Assembly: GCF_001597735.1 (NCBI RefSeq)
Contig: NZ_LUTS01000008.1
Location: 62,001-126,000 of the forward strand
Origin: Neptuniibacter pectenicola
GTDB lineage: Bacteria > Pseudomonadota > Gammaproteobacteria > Pseudomonadales > Balneatricaceae
DNA: 64,000 nt
Reading direction: 5' to 3'
This document shows positions 22,364 through 30,353 of the stretch, piece by piece. Position numbers and translations under genes: made by a program. The notes below the pieces were generated by a model, which worked only from the letters and a program-made list of their open reading frames with translations, searched no databases and was not told where the DNA came from. Position 1 is the first letter of the stretch. Every line of letters starts with the position of its first letter.

Positions 22364-23308
22364 ATGTCGAATTTGCTAATAGCGGAGCCTCCTCTTGTTG
22401 TCCTGCCGTCCCTCGCTCGGGCTATCGGTTTAAATGAAGCGCTGGTGCTTCAGCAGATTCATTTTTGGATTGGCCAGTCAGTTAATGAGTATGACGGCCA
22501 TAAGTGGATGTATAGAACGGATAAGCAGTGGCTTGCTGAGTTTTCGTTTTGGTCTGAAAGCACGCTAAGGCGAGCCGTTGCCAGCCTAAAGAAATCAGGC
22601 CTTATTCGCGTTGAGCGGTTGGCGCGTCATTTTGGCGGCAACAGCTTTGATCAGAAAAAGTATTACACGGTGATCTATTCCGCTGTTGATGCGCTGTCTT
22701 TAAAGCCTAGCAATCGCGCATCTAGTCAAAATGACCAGATGGAAGAGGATGTTAGCCTTGAGGCCAGTGATTGCGCATATGGTCAAAATGACCAGATGGA
22801 AGTAGTCAAAACGAACAACCCATCTAGTCAAAATGACCAGTTCAGATCTAGTCAAAATGACCAGTTCAGATCTAGTCAAAATGACCAGATGTTTACAGAG
22901 AATAAAAAAGAGTACTACAGAGAGGAGGGGGAACCTGCGCCAACCGCGCCAGAATCATCGCTTTTTGCGCTTGATTTAAAACCAGCCTCAGCCTTGTCTA
23001 CCCGAAACGCTTTTCCGATGCACTTTGAGTGGGAGCCCAGTGGGAGCTTTTTTGAGCGCTGCAAGGTGCAGGGTATTCGATTCGATTTGTTTTCTAGTGA
23101 TGAACAAGAGCAGATCTTGGGCGAGTTTCGTAGCTACTGGGAGGGCAAAGGCACCGAAGAGAATCAAGGTAGCTGGGAGCATAAGCTTTGTAGTCAGGTT
23201 AAGCGGAAGTTGATTGAGAAGGCTTCATCAAGCCCCGCTCCCACAAAACAAGATAAGCGCGCCTCGGTTACTGCTGGGGTGATGAACGTAGCTGATACAA
23301 GTTGGTGA
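22364..23308 (+). CDS. Phage replication initiator (O-like) with embedded iterons
   Basis: The 314-aa protein has an N-terminal winged-helix domain (LARAIGLNEALVLQQIHFWI; WSESTLRRAVASLKKSGLI), as in lambda O/DnaT-like phage initiators. A linker contains repeated SQNDQ peptides at about residues 120-175. The C-terminal domain (FDLFSSDEQEQILGEFRSYW) resembles DnaT/DnaC-recruiting regions. The repeated peptides are encoded by DNA iterons (22721-22888), so the replication origin probably lies within the gene, as in lambda. Confidence 0.78.
   Translation: MSNLLIAEPPLVVLPSLARAIGLNEALVLQQIHFWIGQSVNEYDGHKWMYRTDKQWLAEFSFWSESTLRRAVASLKKSGLIRVERLARHFGGNSFDQKKYYTVIYSAVDALSLKPSNRASSQNDQMEEDVSLEASDCAYGQNDQMEVVKTNNPSSQNDQFRSSQNDQFRSSQNDQMFTENKKEYYREEGEPAPTAPESSLFALDLKPASALSTRNAFPMHFEWEPSGSFFERCKVQGIRFDLFSSDEQEQILGEFRSYWEGKGTEENQGSWEHKLCSQVKRKLIEKASSSPAPTKQDKRASVTAGVMNVADTSW
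22721..22888 (+). repeat. Iterons: likely prophage replication origin
   Basis: TCTAGTCAAAATGACCAG occurs at 22721, 22823, 22847 and 22871, and a variant starting ATGG at 22778. A degenerate copy (AGTCAAAACGA) lies at about 22802. The last three perfect copies are spaced exactly 24 bp. Each carries the inverted repeat GTCA-AAA-TGAC. Repeats in the middle of an initiator gene are the lambda O arrangement. Confidence 0.75.
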
Positions 23309-23319
23309 GGTGTTTGTTT

Positions 23320-23658
23320 ATGTCAAAAGTAACGGGTAACAACAACGGCGGAATGTCTAAGGCCCGCACAAAAAAATACATAGATCGACTTAATGCGATT
23401 GCTGAGTACTTGAGATCAACACCCAAGAGTGACCTTCTCGCCGATCACGCTATCGCCAAAAAGTTTACTACTGCGGATGATTCGGTGCTGCGCGCTAGAT
23501 ACATGGTTGAGCATAACTGCCCAGCAGAAACAGCAATTGCAGCAATTCACCTGCGATCAACCAAAAAAAATAAAACTGATCATACAACATGGGCGCATGA
23601 GTCTATGCAGGGCGAAACCTCACTGCAAACGCTAATGCGCAGTTGGAGAGCAGCGTAA
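23320..23658 (+). CDS. Hypothetical early phage protein (112 aa)
   Basis: The start is ATG 23320 (MSKVTGNNNGGMSKARTKKY), with GTGAGGTG upstream. The product is basic and helical, and a segment (LADHAIAKKFTTADDSVLRA) could be a helix-turn-helix. Its stop codon overlaps the next start (TAATG). It is placed between the initiator and SSB, so a DNA-replication accessory role is plausible but unproven. Confidence 0.55.
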   Translation: MSKVTGNNNGGMSKARTKKYIDRLNAIAEYLRSTPKSDLLADHAIAKKFTTADDSVLRARYMVEHNCPAETAIAAIHLRSTKKNKTDHTTWAHESMQGETSLQTLMRSWRAA

Positions 23659-23867
23659 TGAGTACGATCAAGGATTCTGAATTAGCAACGGCTGCAAAAA
23701 CTATCAGCAGCCAACAGCGGAGCATATCAGAGATGCGTGACGCGATAGCTAGAGCAAACGCTTATTTTTTGATCGGCCATGCGAGCAAGGCTAGAAAGAT
23801 TATTTCTGAATGTGCCCAAGAAATGGGTATTACTGGGCGTGACGTAATTGACCGGGAGCTTGGGTGA
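23658..23867 (+). CDS. Hypothetical early phage protein (69 aa)
   Basis: ATG 23658 overlaps the previous stop. The product [20 protein letters not shown] is helical and ends VIDRELG, overlapping the SSB start. No family is recognised. Confidence 0.55.
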   Translation: MSTIKDSELATAAKTISSQQRSISEMRDAIARANAYFLIGHASKARKIISECAQEMGITGRDVIDRELG

Positions 23868-24421
23868 TGGCTAGAGGCGTTAATAAAGTAATTTTGATCG
23901 GTAACCTGGGCGGTGATCCAGATCTTCGCTACATGCCTAATGGTAATGCTGTAACGAATATAACGATTGCAACGTCTGAATCTTGGAAAGATAAAGAGTC
24001 GGGGCAGAAGCAAGAGCGTACAGAGTGGCACCGTGTTGTGTTTTTTAACCGCTTAGCTGAAATTGCAGGCGAATACATGCGCAAGGGTAGCAAAGTTTAT
24101 GTAGAAGGCGCTTTGCGTACTCGGAAGTGGCAGGACCAAAGCGGCGCTGATCGTTACACGACTGAGATCGTCGCCAGCGAAATGCAGCTGCTAGATAGCC
24201 GTGGTGGTGATGCTGGTGGTTACCAATATCCTGAAGCTCAGGCCCCACAACAGTCTCGACCGAAGCAAGATAGCGGCCAGCAACCACCACCGCGAACTCG
24301 GCAGAATGCAAACGGAACTAAACCCTCGCCATATGCCGCGCCTGCACAGCAGCAAGCGCCGCAAGCGGCACCTAATCCGCCTGCGGGGTTTGATGACTTT
24401 GATGATGATATTCCGTTTTAA
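23867..24421 (+). CDS. ssb: Single-stranded DNA-binding protein
   Basis: The 184-aa product starts [20 protein letters not shown] and contains the OB-fold core ([40 protein letters not shown]). A Q/P-rich linker follows and the tail [10 protein letters not shown] matches the universal SSB C-terminal peptide that recruits repair proteins. It is a phage-encoded homologue serving replication and recombination. Confidence 0.95.
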   Translation: MARGVNKVILIGNLGGDPDLRYMPNGNAVTNITIATSESWKDKESGQKQERTEWHRVVFFNRLAEIAGEYMRKGSKVYVEGALRTRKWQDQSGADRYTTEIVASEMQLLDSRGGDAGGYQYPEAQAPQQSRPKQDSGQQPPPRTRQNANGTKPSPYAAPAQQQAPQAAPNPPAGFDDFDDDIPF

Positions 24422-24436
24422 AAAAAGGATGGCCGC

Positions 24437-25384
24437 ATGAAAACACACAATATCGTCAGCGTATCTGGCGGCAAGGATTCAACAGCCACCCTGTTGCTGG
24501 CGCTTGAGCGTGAAACTGAAAATGTTCGTGCTGTTTTCGCTGATACAGGGAACGAGCACCAAGCAACATATGATTATCTTGATTACCTTGAGGAAGCTAC
24601 CTGCGTAGAAATAGAGCGTATTGTTCCAGACTTCTCAAAACAGATTGAGCACAAACGCGAAGTTGTTAAAACCAAGTGGGTGAAAGATGGTGTTGATGAC
24701 GAAATTATTCAGGCTGCGCTTTCTGTTCTTAAGCCAACGGGAAATCCGTTCTTAGATCTCTGTCTTTGGAAGGGGCGTTTCCCGTCATCAAAAGTTCGTT
24801 TTTGTACAACTGAACTGAAGGTCTTTCCGATCCAGCAACAAATTTTTGAGCCTCTTTTGGCTGAGATGGATACCCAAGATATCTACAGCTGGCAGGGTGT
24901 CAGAGCTGACGAATCGTTGAGCCGCGCCAATCTTCCTGTTGAAGATGAGGCAGACAATGGGGTGATAAATTACCGCCCAATTCTTGATTGGTCAGCGGAT
25001 GAAGTTTTTGCGTTCCATGATAGGCACGGCATCAAGCCCAACCCATTGTATAAGCAAGGGATGTCTCGTGTTGGTTGCATGCCCTGCATTAACGTCAGGA
25101 AAGATGAGTTAAGACAGATTGTTACACGGTTTCCTGAAGAAATTAAAAGAATTGCTAAATGGGAAGCTTTGGTTGCGGCAGCAAGTAAAAGAGGGTCTGC
25201 AACGTTCAAGTGTGCTGTTGATTACCCGGGAGTAAGTAAGGATGACGCTATAAGTCATACAACGCATGGTATTGGGATGGCTGCTGAATGGGCAATGACA
25301 GTCCGCGGAGGACGTCAATTAGATTTAATTGCATCGACAGCTGATTATAAATCCTGCTCATCTGCATATGGGTTATGCGAATGA
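24437..25384 (+). CDS. PAPS reductase-like adenine nucleotide alpha hydrolase
   Basis: The 315-aa product has the PP-loop motif VSVSGGKDSTATLLLAL, the segment AVFADTGNEHQATYDYLDYL, and cysteines in VRFCTTELK and GCMPCINVRKDEL. The family (PAPS reductase/CysH-like, also DndC-like) adenylates or reduces sulfur or nucleotide substrates. Phages commonly encode this type next to replication genes. DNA modification is possible, but no partner dnd genes are present. Confidence 0.75.
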   Translation: MKTHNIVSVSGGKDSTATLLLALERETENVRAVFADTGNEHQATYDYLDYLEEATCVEIERIVPDFSKQIEHKREVVKTKWVKDGVDDEIIQAALSVLKPTGNPFLDLCLWKGRFPSSKVRFCTTELKVFPIQQQIFEPLLAEMDTQDIYSWQGVRADESLSRANLPVEDEADNGVINYRPILDWSADEVFAFHDRHGIKPNPLYKQGMSRVGCMPCINVRKDELRQIVTRFPEEIKRIAKWEALVAAASKRGSATFKCAVDYPGVSKDDAISHTTHGIGMAAEWAMTVRGGRQLDLIASTADYKSCSSAYGLCE

Positions 25385-25857
25385 TTTGCACATACCCCGA
25401 CTGCAATTGCCCGTTTGATATGCCAGAAAAGTTGATGTGTGCGCGCGGTCTACCGATGAAAGATGCAACTAAAACAAAAACAGAGGACCGAACAATGACA
25501 CGAGCAACCACCAGCGCCGTTGATAACGCATTGAATGAAACGGCATCGCCTAGGGCTAAAATCGACTTTACGCCATCCAATTATGCGCTGATCGCAAAAG
25601 GTAAACGCACAACTATTCGTCTGGGTGATAAAAACTACGTGCTTGGTGGTGTTGATTTCACGGTAGGCAAAGCAAATAGCGAATATTGCCCGGTAATTAC
25701 TGAGATTAGAAAGCTGCGGTTTAGTCGCTTAACCCTTCAGGACGCGCTAGATGACGGATACAACAGTTTAAACGCCCTACGTGAAGAGCTGCAAAGCTGT
25801 TACGGCAAGTTTATATCCGACCGTGAGATTGTGACCATCGTTCGATTCGAGGTGTGA
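25381..25857 (+). CDS. ASCH-domain-like protein (158 aa)
   Basis: The start is ATG 25381, overlapping the previous stop. An N-terminal cysteine-rich peptide (MICTYPDCNCPFDMPEKLMC) may bind metal. The C-terminal 90 residues (KGKRTTIRLGDKNYVLG and later ISDREIVTIVRFEV) match the ASCH beta-barrel, a PUA-like RNA-binding or nucleoside-handling fold. The two-part structure is unusual. Its role in the phage is unknown. Confidence 0.65.
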   Translation: MICTYPDCNCPFDMPEKLMCARGLPMKDATKTKTEDRTMTRATTSAVDNALNETASPRAKIDFTPSNYALIAKGKRTTIRLGDKNYVLGGVDFTVGKANSEYCPVITEIRKLRFSRLTLQDALDDGYNSLNALREELQSCYGKFISDREIVTIVRFEV

Positions 25858-25858
25858 T

Positions 25859-25960
25859 ATGCGCTACTGGGTGATAGGCGTTATTGGGTTGTGGGCTGGC
25901 GTTTATATAGAGCGCCATCATGTGTTAGAGAACTTTGTGCGGAGCATGTTCGGGCTATGA
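25859..25960 (+). CDS. Mini membrane protein (33 aa)
   Basis: ATG 25859 opens MRYWVIGVIGLWAGVYIERH, which ends HVLENFVRSMFGL. The stop overlaps the next start in ATGA. It has one short hydrophobic helix. It is supported mainly by tight packing and coupling on both sides. Confidence 0.45.
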   Translation: MRYWVIGVIGLWAGVYIERHHVLENFVRSMFGL

Positions 25961-26412
25961 CTATGAGAATAGGGATTGATCCAGACCTGGTTAAAAGCGG
26001 CGTTGCTGTTGCTGTTGATGGCTCTCTGTTAACGCTGGATGGGTTGTCGTTTTTTGAACTGATTAAGTTTATTGATGAGCACAAGCACCAAGCGGTGTTT
26101 GTTCTCGAAGATGTTGAGCACGACCGGGTTGTCTATCATCGCAAGGGCTCGAATCAGGCGGTAATGAGAAGTATTAGCCAAAAAGTAGGGATGGTGAAAG
26201 CGATAGGTCGATTATTAAAGGAATACCTGGAAGGGGCCGGCGCTGATTACGTGCTGGTTAAGCCGCTTCAGGGCCAGCTAAAGAAAGCAAAGAAAGACGC
26301 TGAGTTCTTTAACCGGTTAACGGGCTGGGATGGCAAAAGCAACGAAGATAAACGCGATGCGGGTGTGTTAGCGCTGTACGGCGAGAAATCGAGAGCGATG
26401 CGCCTTGGCTAA
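25957..26412 (+). CDS. RuvC-like Holliday-junction resolvase
   Basis: ATG 25957 is coupled to the upstream mini-gene, and ATG 25963 is an alternative. The 151-aa product has the RNase H-fold first strand MRIGIDPDLVKSGVAVAVDG, a second acidic strand (VFVLEDVEHDR) and a C-terminal acidic helix (NEDKRDAGVLAL), giving the expected Asp/Glu/Asp catalytic set. Phage RuvC-like enzymes process replication and recombination junctions before packaging. Confidence 0.8.
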   Translation: MTMRIGIDPDLVKSGVAVAVDGSLLTLDGLSFFELIKFIDEHKHQAVFVLEDVEHDRVVYHRKGSNQAVMRSISQKVGMVKAIGRLLKEYLEGAGADYVLVKPLQGQLKKAKKDAEFFNRLTGWDGKSNEDKRDAGVLALYGEKSRAMRLG

Positions 26413-26719
26413 GTCTAGCGGGCCACCATTAACGCTAGACCTGCCAGAGCTTGCTCCATGCAAGTCATGCAAAGGTGCAGGCAAGATAAAGCCAATGTTT
26501 TATGAAATGCCGTGTGATGTGTGTTCGGGCTCAGGTGTTGTTGATGCTGATACAGGGTTGCCACTTGATGCTGACACGCTGATCCCAGCAATGAAAGACG
26601 CTATACGGGATTTACGGATTAGAAACGCGCTGTTACGTGAACAGCTGAGTAAATGCAGTTGCGATAGAGATAGAGAGCCTATGTCAAAACGCAACGGCGG
26701 AACGTACCGGATGGATTGA
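26405..26719 (+). CDS. DnaJ-type zinc-finger protein (104 aa)
   Basis: The start appears to be TTG 26405, overlapping the RuvC-like gene by eight bases. The product has CKSCKGAGKI and CDVCSGSGVV, two CxxCxGxG repeats that form one DnaJ-type zinc centre without a J domain. A coiled-coil tail follows (LRIRNALLREQLSKC). Such proteins occur at this position in many phages. Function is unknown. Confidence 0.65.
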   Translation: MAKSSGPPLTLDLPELAPCKSCKGAGKIKPMFYEMPCDVCSGSGVVDADTGLPLDADTLIPAMKDAIRDLRIRNALLREQLSKCSCDRDREPMSKRNGGTYRMD

Positions 26720-26721
26720 TT

Positions 26722-27192
26722 ATGAGTAACGAGAGAATTAACCCTGCTGTTATTAATGTTGTCGATCGTTATATCTCTGTCGAAATTGTTAAGCGGTTTA
26801 ATAGTGATGCTGGCTGGCGTGGGCTGGGCCAATATGCTGAGAGCATGGGCGGTGGTGGCTGCAATAGCAATGGATCTATGATTTATCAGCTGAGCATGAT
26901 GTTTAAAGAGCCCGACGACCCGCGCACAAAATGGGCTTGCGCTGCAATGAAGTTGCTAGGTAATAAAAGCGAAAGCAATCACGTAGCGCTGGTGGCTTAT
27001 GTTTTATTGCGAAACAGACCGGATCCGAAAAGGGAGGGCTCAGACCATCATACAAAGGAACGCATTGCACAGATTATTGGCATGAAGCGTCGGGCCTTCC
27101 ACGACAATCTACAGGCCGCAGCTAAATACATTAATGAGCTGGTGGAACTGCAGCGAATAGCGGTTGATGAATGGGAAAGCGAGGTTGCGTGA
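26722..27192 (+). CDS. Possible late regulator (Q-like), 156 aa
   Basis: The start is ATG 26722 (MSNERINPAVINVVDRYISV). The C-terminal half (IAQIIGMKRRAFHDNLQAAA) looks like a helix-turn-helix. Its position, the last long gene before a promoter-terminator region and the lysis genes, is where lambdoid phages keep antiterminator Q. Sequence similarity to Q is not evident, so the call rests on position. Confidence 0.45.
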   Translation: MSNERINPAVINVVDRYISVEIVKRFNSDAGWRGLGQYAESMGGGGCNSNGSMIYQLSMMFKEPDDPRTKWACAAMKLLGNKSESNHVALVAYVLLRNRPDPKREGSDHHTKERIAQIIGMKRRAFHDNLQAAAKYINELVELQRIAVDEWESEVA

Positions 27193-27194
27193 TA

Positions 27195-27413
27195 ATGACG
27201 GGTAAAATAACAAACGGACGATATACAGCTACTACACCAAAAATGAATGGCCCCGCAATAATTGATGTTAAAGACGGCATGTTTAGAGTTGTTGGATACA
27301 TTGATAATAACTCGACAGAGGTTTTATGTTCTGGTCATTGCGACTGGGTTGATCTGAGCCGGTTATCAAGTGATTCGGTTGTGTCAAAACAAGTTATAAC
27401 AAGCCAAGGATAA
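27195..27413 (+). CDS. Small phage protein (72 aa)
   Basis: ATG 27195 follows GCGTGATA and opens MTGKITNGRYTATTPKMNGP, a beta-rich protein with CSGHCDW. No family is recognised. It lies between the putative late regulator and a small membrane protein. Confidence 0.5.
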   Translation: MTGKITNGRYTATTPKMNGPAIIDVKDGMFRVVGYIDNNSTEVLCSGHCDWVDLSRLSSDSVVSKQVITSQG

Positions 27414-27418
27414 AACCT

Positions 27419-27592
27419 ATGATTGAATATATTTATATCATCGCTCTTCATCTTTTAGGCTGTCGTGTGTTCATGCTGACGCTGCCTAATGGCGCTCCGA
27501 TAACCACAACCCATCGGGTGATTGCCGTTATTTTTTGGCCGCTAATTGTCGCGTCGGTATTCATTAAGCAGGCCGCTTGTAACACCGAATGA
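27419..27592 (+). CDS. Small membrane protein (57 aa)
   Basis: ATG 27419 opens MIEYIYIIALHLLGCRVFML with two hydrophobic segments (the second VIAVIFWPLIVASVFI). The stop overlaps the next gene start in ATGA. It was found by reading the gap between the two longer genes. Function is unknown. Confidence 0.5.
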   Translation: MIEYIYIIALHLLGCRVFMLTLPNGAPITTTHRVIAVIFWPLIVASVFIKQAACNTE

Positions 27593-27837
27593 CAAAAAGA
27601 GAACCGCTACGCCTAAAGCTCTATCGCACAAGAACAATAGATCAGCTCGAATCTATGTTAAGCGATATAAAAGCAGACCCAGAATCAAAAGAGGGCGCTA
27701 ATCCGATGTATTTATACAACCGCCGCGCGATGAAACTAATGGATGAGATCACCTGGGCAATGTATTACCACCGCCGCCGAGAGTCCGCTAGTAGCGGAGC
27801 AATGCAGACGGGAAGCGAAACGTTTAAAAATTGGTAA
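27589..27837 (+). CDS. Small phage protein (82 aa)
   Basis: Coupled to the previous gene by ATGA. The product MTKREPLRLKLYRTRTIDQL is basic and helical, with an acidic tail region (SASSGAMQTGSETFKNW). No family is recognised. It is the last gene of the early operon. Confidence 0.5.
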   Translation: MTKREPLRLKLYRTRTIDQLESMLSDIKADPESKEGANPMYLYNRRAMKLMDEITWAMYYHRRRESASSGAMQTGSETFKNW

Positions 27838-27900
27838 AAAGTTAAAATATTTTCATGTAAAGTAGTGCATATGGGTGCTATTAAACTGGATAAATAACCA

Positions 27901-27920
27901 TGCTGTTAATTTATACAGCA
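27901..27920 (+). promoter_or_regulatory. Second LexA-type box, ahead of the lysis genes
   Basis: TGCTGTTAATTTATACAGCA fits the CTGT-N8-ACAG core of a LexA site (CTGT 27903-27906, ACAG 27915-27918). A -10-like TATACT lies at 27944-27949, so the box would sit just upstream of the -35 region of the putative late promoter. Confidence 0.55.
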
Positions 27921-27943
27921 ATGTGTTGTTTTTTCTGCACATA

Positions 27944-28027
27944 TATACTACTCTAAACACTAAATTGGGATAGCTAACTAAACAGCTGTCTATTTAAGAG
28001 CCTCGCATTCGCGGGGCTTTGTCGTTT
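27944..28027 (+). terminator. Putative late promoter -10 and tR'-like terminator
   Basis: A TATACT -10 box (27944-27949) without a convincing -35 is followed 50 bp later by AGCCTCGC-ATTC-GCGGGGCT (27999-28018) and TTGTCGTTT. A promoter leading directly into a terminator before lysis genes is the layout used by Q-type antitermination. Confidence 0.5.
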
Positions 28028-28039
28028 CCGGGGTTTGCA

Positions 28040-28489
28040 ATGATTCAGCACAAAAAAACATGGTTAGCGATTGCGCTGACGGCTGTTGCTGGGTTTGAAG
28101 GATTGCGGACCGAGGCATACAAGGACCCTGTTGGTATCCCAACTATATGTTTTGGCTACACAGCCGGAGTAGAGATCGGCGACACTGCAACAGTTGATGA
28201 GTGTAAACAACTGCTAACTGATGAGGTGATATCTCATGGCTTGGCGGTTAGTAATGCGGTAACTGTTGATTTATCACATGAAGAACAGGCCGCATATACA
28301 TCATTTACATACAATGTTGGCGCAGCTGCATTCCAGCGCAGTACATTGTTGCGCAAATTAAACTCAGATGATCGAGTAGGTGCCTGCAACGAGCTGCCGC
28401 GCTGGGTATATGCGAGCGGTGTTAAGTTGCCTGGCCTTGTTAAACGTAGAGAAGCAGAGCGCGAACTGTGTTTGTCTGGCATCCAATAA
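28040..28489 (+). CDS. Endolysin, GH24 lysozyme, probably signal-anchor type
   Basis: The start is ATG 28040. The N terminus (HKKTWLAIALTAVAGFEGLR) is weakly hydrophobic and runs into the catalytic Glu of a T4/P22-type lysozyme: E-G-L-R-T-E-A-Y-K-D with a downstream GYTAG threonine, the E-8-D-5-T triad. This arrangement suggests a SAR endolysin released from the membrane at lysis. It degrades peptidoglycan between NAM and NAG. Confidence 0.85.
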   Translation: MIQHKKTWLAIALTAVAGFEGLRTEAYKDPVGIPTICFGYTAGVEIGDTATVDECKQLLTDEVISHGLAVSNAVTVDLSHEEQAAYTSFTYNVGAAAFQRSTLLRKLNSDDRVGACNELPRWVYASGVKLPGLVKRREAERELCLSGIQ

Positions 28490-28506
28490 AACCAAGGATT
28501 TTAACC

Positions 28507-28710
28507 GTGGAACATAACACATCGTTATTATCCAAGTTTTTTGCGTACCTGTCGTATTTGTTTTCTGGCGGGTTGATAGCTGGCGATATGATGAATTTTT
28601 TAAATGAGAACTATGGCGCTGTTGGCTCATGCGTTGCTATCGCCACACTGTTGATTACATGGCATTACAAACGTAAAGAAATCAAGATACTAGAGCGTAA
28701 TCTTAAATGA
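28507..28710 (+). CDS. Holin (67 aa)
   Basis: The start is GTG 28507, with AAGGA nine bases upstream. The product has two hydrophobic helices (LLSKFFAYLSYLFSGGLIAG and VGSCVAIATLLITW) and a basic tail (HYKRKEIKILERNLK), the layout of HP1-family class II holins. It opens or depolarises the inner membrane to trigger lysis. Confidence 0.78.
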   Translation: MEHNTSLLSKFFAYLSYLFSGGLIAGDMMNFLNENYGAVGSCVAIATLLITWHYKRKEIKILERNLK

Positions 28711-29030
28711 AAGCTCGAATTGCTATCGTACTAATAATGCTCGCCTTGGGCGGTGTTGTTATTTGGCAAGCGCAGACAGCAGGCAAGCTAAAAAGCCAGC
28801 TAGAAGGTTATGTATCAACTATAGAATCAATGGTTGAATACGAGAACAATCAGATAGCCCAGCGCGCCGCTGACGATGAATTGTTAGCAGAGACAAACAA
28901 TAAACATAAATTAATCATTAGAGAAAACTATGAGTTGCGTAAACAGTTACAGCAAGTTAGTGGGTGCTCTAGTGATTACATTGATGCTGATACTGTTGAG
29001 TGGGTGCGGCAATACCGTAGTTCGAACTGA
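28707..29030 (+). CDS. Rz-like i-spanin
   Basis: The 107-aa product has an N-terminal membrane anchor (IAIVLIMLALGGVVIWQA) and a long periplasmic coiled coil. It overlaps the holin by four bases, and the Rz1-like lipoprotein gene starts within it in another frame, the hallmark of two-component spanins. The pair fuses inner and outer membranes in the last step of lysis. Confidence 0.82.
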   Translation: MKARIAIVLIMLALGGVVIWQAQTAGKLKSQLEGYVSTIESMVEYENNQIAQRAADDELLAETNNKHKLIIRENYELRKQLQQVSGCSSDYIDADTVEWVRQYRSSN

Positions 29031-29199
29031 ATACATTCGTGAGCAGGTTCCTGCAATCTACACACAGTTAATCGCTCCGCCATCACTAGATCAGCAGTAC
29101 TGGGGATACATTGCAGAATGCGAGGCAATAGTTAAGCAGTGCAATGTAGACAAAGAATCTATTCAGCAATGGTCCAGCGATGCCACCAAGAACCCCTAA
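28930..29199 (+). CDS. Rz1-like o-spanin lipoprotein
   Basis: The 89-aa product has a lipoprotein signal peptide ending in the lipobox LLSGC and a short periplasmic domain with prolines (EQVPAIYTQLIAPPSLDQ). It starts inside the Rz gene in the +1 frame, as in lambda. It partners the i-spanin. Confidence 0.85.
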   Translation: MSCVNSYSKLVGALVITLMLILLSGCGNTVVRTEYIREQVPAIYTQLIAPPSLDQQYWGYIAECEAIVKQCNVDKESIQQWSSDATKNP

Positions 29200-29545
29200 A
29201 GCATGCCGGCAACAAGGGTGCTCAGCGACAACTACTGAGCGCCATGGTTACTGCGAAAAGCACGCAGACAAAGCAAAGGGTTGGGCGCGCGGACGGGCTG
29301 GACGAGGCAGAGGCGGCAGGGCGTGGAGAAAAAAGCGCGAAATAGTTAAAACAAAGGCCTGCGGCTTGTGTGAATCATGTTCTAAACGTGGATTAGTGGT
29401 TGCTGGAAGTATATGTGATCACATTGTCCCAGGGGCTGAAGGCGGAGACGACAGCCTCAGCAACCTTCAATGGCTATGCAAGCCTTGCTCTGACTTGAAA
29501 ACCCATCAAGAAAGCATGAGGGCGCGAGCCAGAGCATCTTCATAA
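29180..29545 (+). CDS. HNH endonuclease
   Basis: The 121-aa product has an N-terminal zinc knuckle (CRQQGCSATTTERHGYC), a basic linker and the HNH block C-x2-C, then CDHIVPGAEGGDD, SLSNLQWLCKPC and SDLKTH. HNH nucleases next to terminase genes in HK97-type phages stimulate terminase cleavage at cos. The cos site is therefore likely nearby (29.5-30.3 kb). Confidence 0.85.
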   Translation: MPPRTPKACRQQGCSATTTERHGYCEKHADKAKGWARGRAGRGRGGRAWRKKREIVKTKACGLCESCSKRGLVVAGSICDHIVPGAEGGDDSLSNLQWLCKPCSDLKTHQESMRARARASS

Positions 29546-29645
29546 AGGGGGGGCGGGTCAAATCCCTACAGCTTTTCAAACTGGACACCGCCTGGAACCT
29601 CAAATTTTTATGCGGACAAAATTAAAAAATAATCCGGAGGCGACG

Positions 29646-30353
29646 ATGGCGGCTATCTGTAATGTTGAAATTGCAAATCGGTACGCTAAGGATGTCGCGG
29701 CTGGTCAAATCATCGCGTGCAAATATGTAGTTCTAGCATGCCAGCGTTATTTGTCAGATATCGATAGTCTGGAAGATTCTGAATTTGATTATTGGTTTGA
29801 TTCATTTTCTGCTGAGCAAGCGTGCAATTCAATACAACAATATCCTCACACAAAAGGGAAGTGGGCACGTCAAGGGCTAAAGCTAAAGCTTGAACCTTGG
29901 CAGTTGTTTCAGCTGGTTTCTATGTTCGGATGGAAACGCCGATCAGACAATGCATTTAGATTTAAAATTTGGAGTGTTGACGCTGGCAGGAAAAACGGAT
30001 TAACAGAACTAGCAACAGCTGTATTAAATTATCTGCAATGCAACCATGCCGATTTAAATTACAAACAGTTCGATATAAATGCTGGAAATCTTGATCAAGC
30101 AGGGCGCCAGCGCGTAATAGGCATGCTCGACGGCACCACGCCGGACGATGAGCTGTTCGGCATCATCTACACAATAGATGAGGGTGACGACTGGACCAGT
30201 ATTGAAGCCCTACGCAAATCTAACCCAAACTTTGGTGTCTCCGTAAATTCGGAATACCTTTTTTCTCAGCGCGCAGCTGCATTTAAAGGCGGAGCGTTCG
30301 AGGACTGCTATAAATCCCGCCATTTAAATATGCAGAATATTGATGGCTGGTAA
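29646..30353 (+). CDS. Truncated, internally deleted paralogue of the terminase large subunit
   Basis: The start is ATG 29646 after GGAGGCGACG. The 235-aa product matches the TerL at 30815-32539 in two blocks: the N-terminal adaptor ([20 protein letters not shown]) and a later block ([20 protein letters not shown]). The Walker A loop is lost (RKNGLTE replaces RKNGKSA), the Walker B/DEYHEH region is deleted, and the whole nuclease half is missing. The frame is open throughout, so it may be expressed as an inactive form. Confidence 0.75.
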   Translation: MAAICNVEIANRYAKDVAAGQIIACKYVVLACQRYLSDIDSLEDSEFDYWFDSFSAEQACNSIQQYPHTKGKWARQGLKLKLEPWQLFQLVSMFGWKRRSDNAFRFKIWSVDAGRKNGLTELATAVLNYLQCNHADLNYKQFDINAGNLDQAGRQRVIGMLDGTTPDDELFGIIYTIDEGDDWTSIEALRKSNPNFGVSVNSEYLFSQRAAAFKGGAFEDCYKSRHLNMQNIDGW

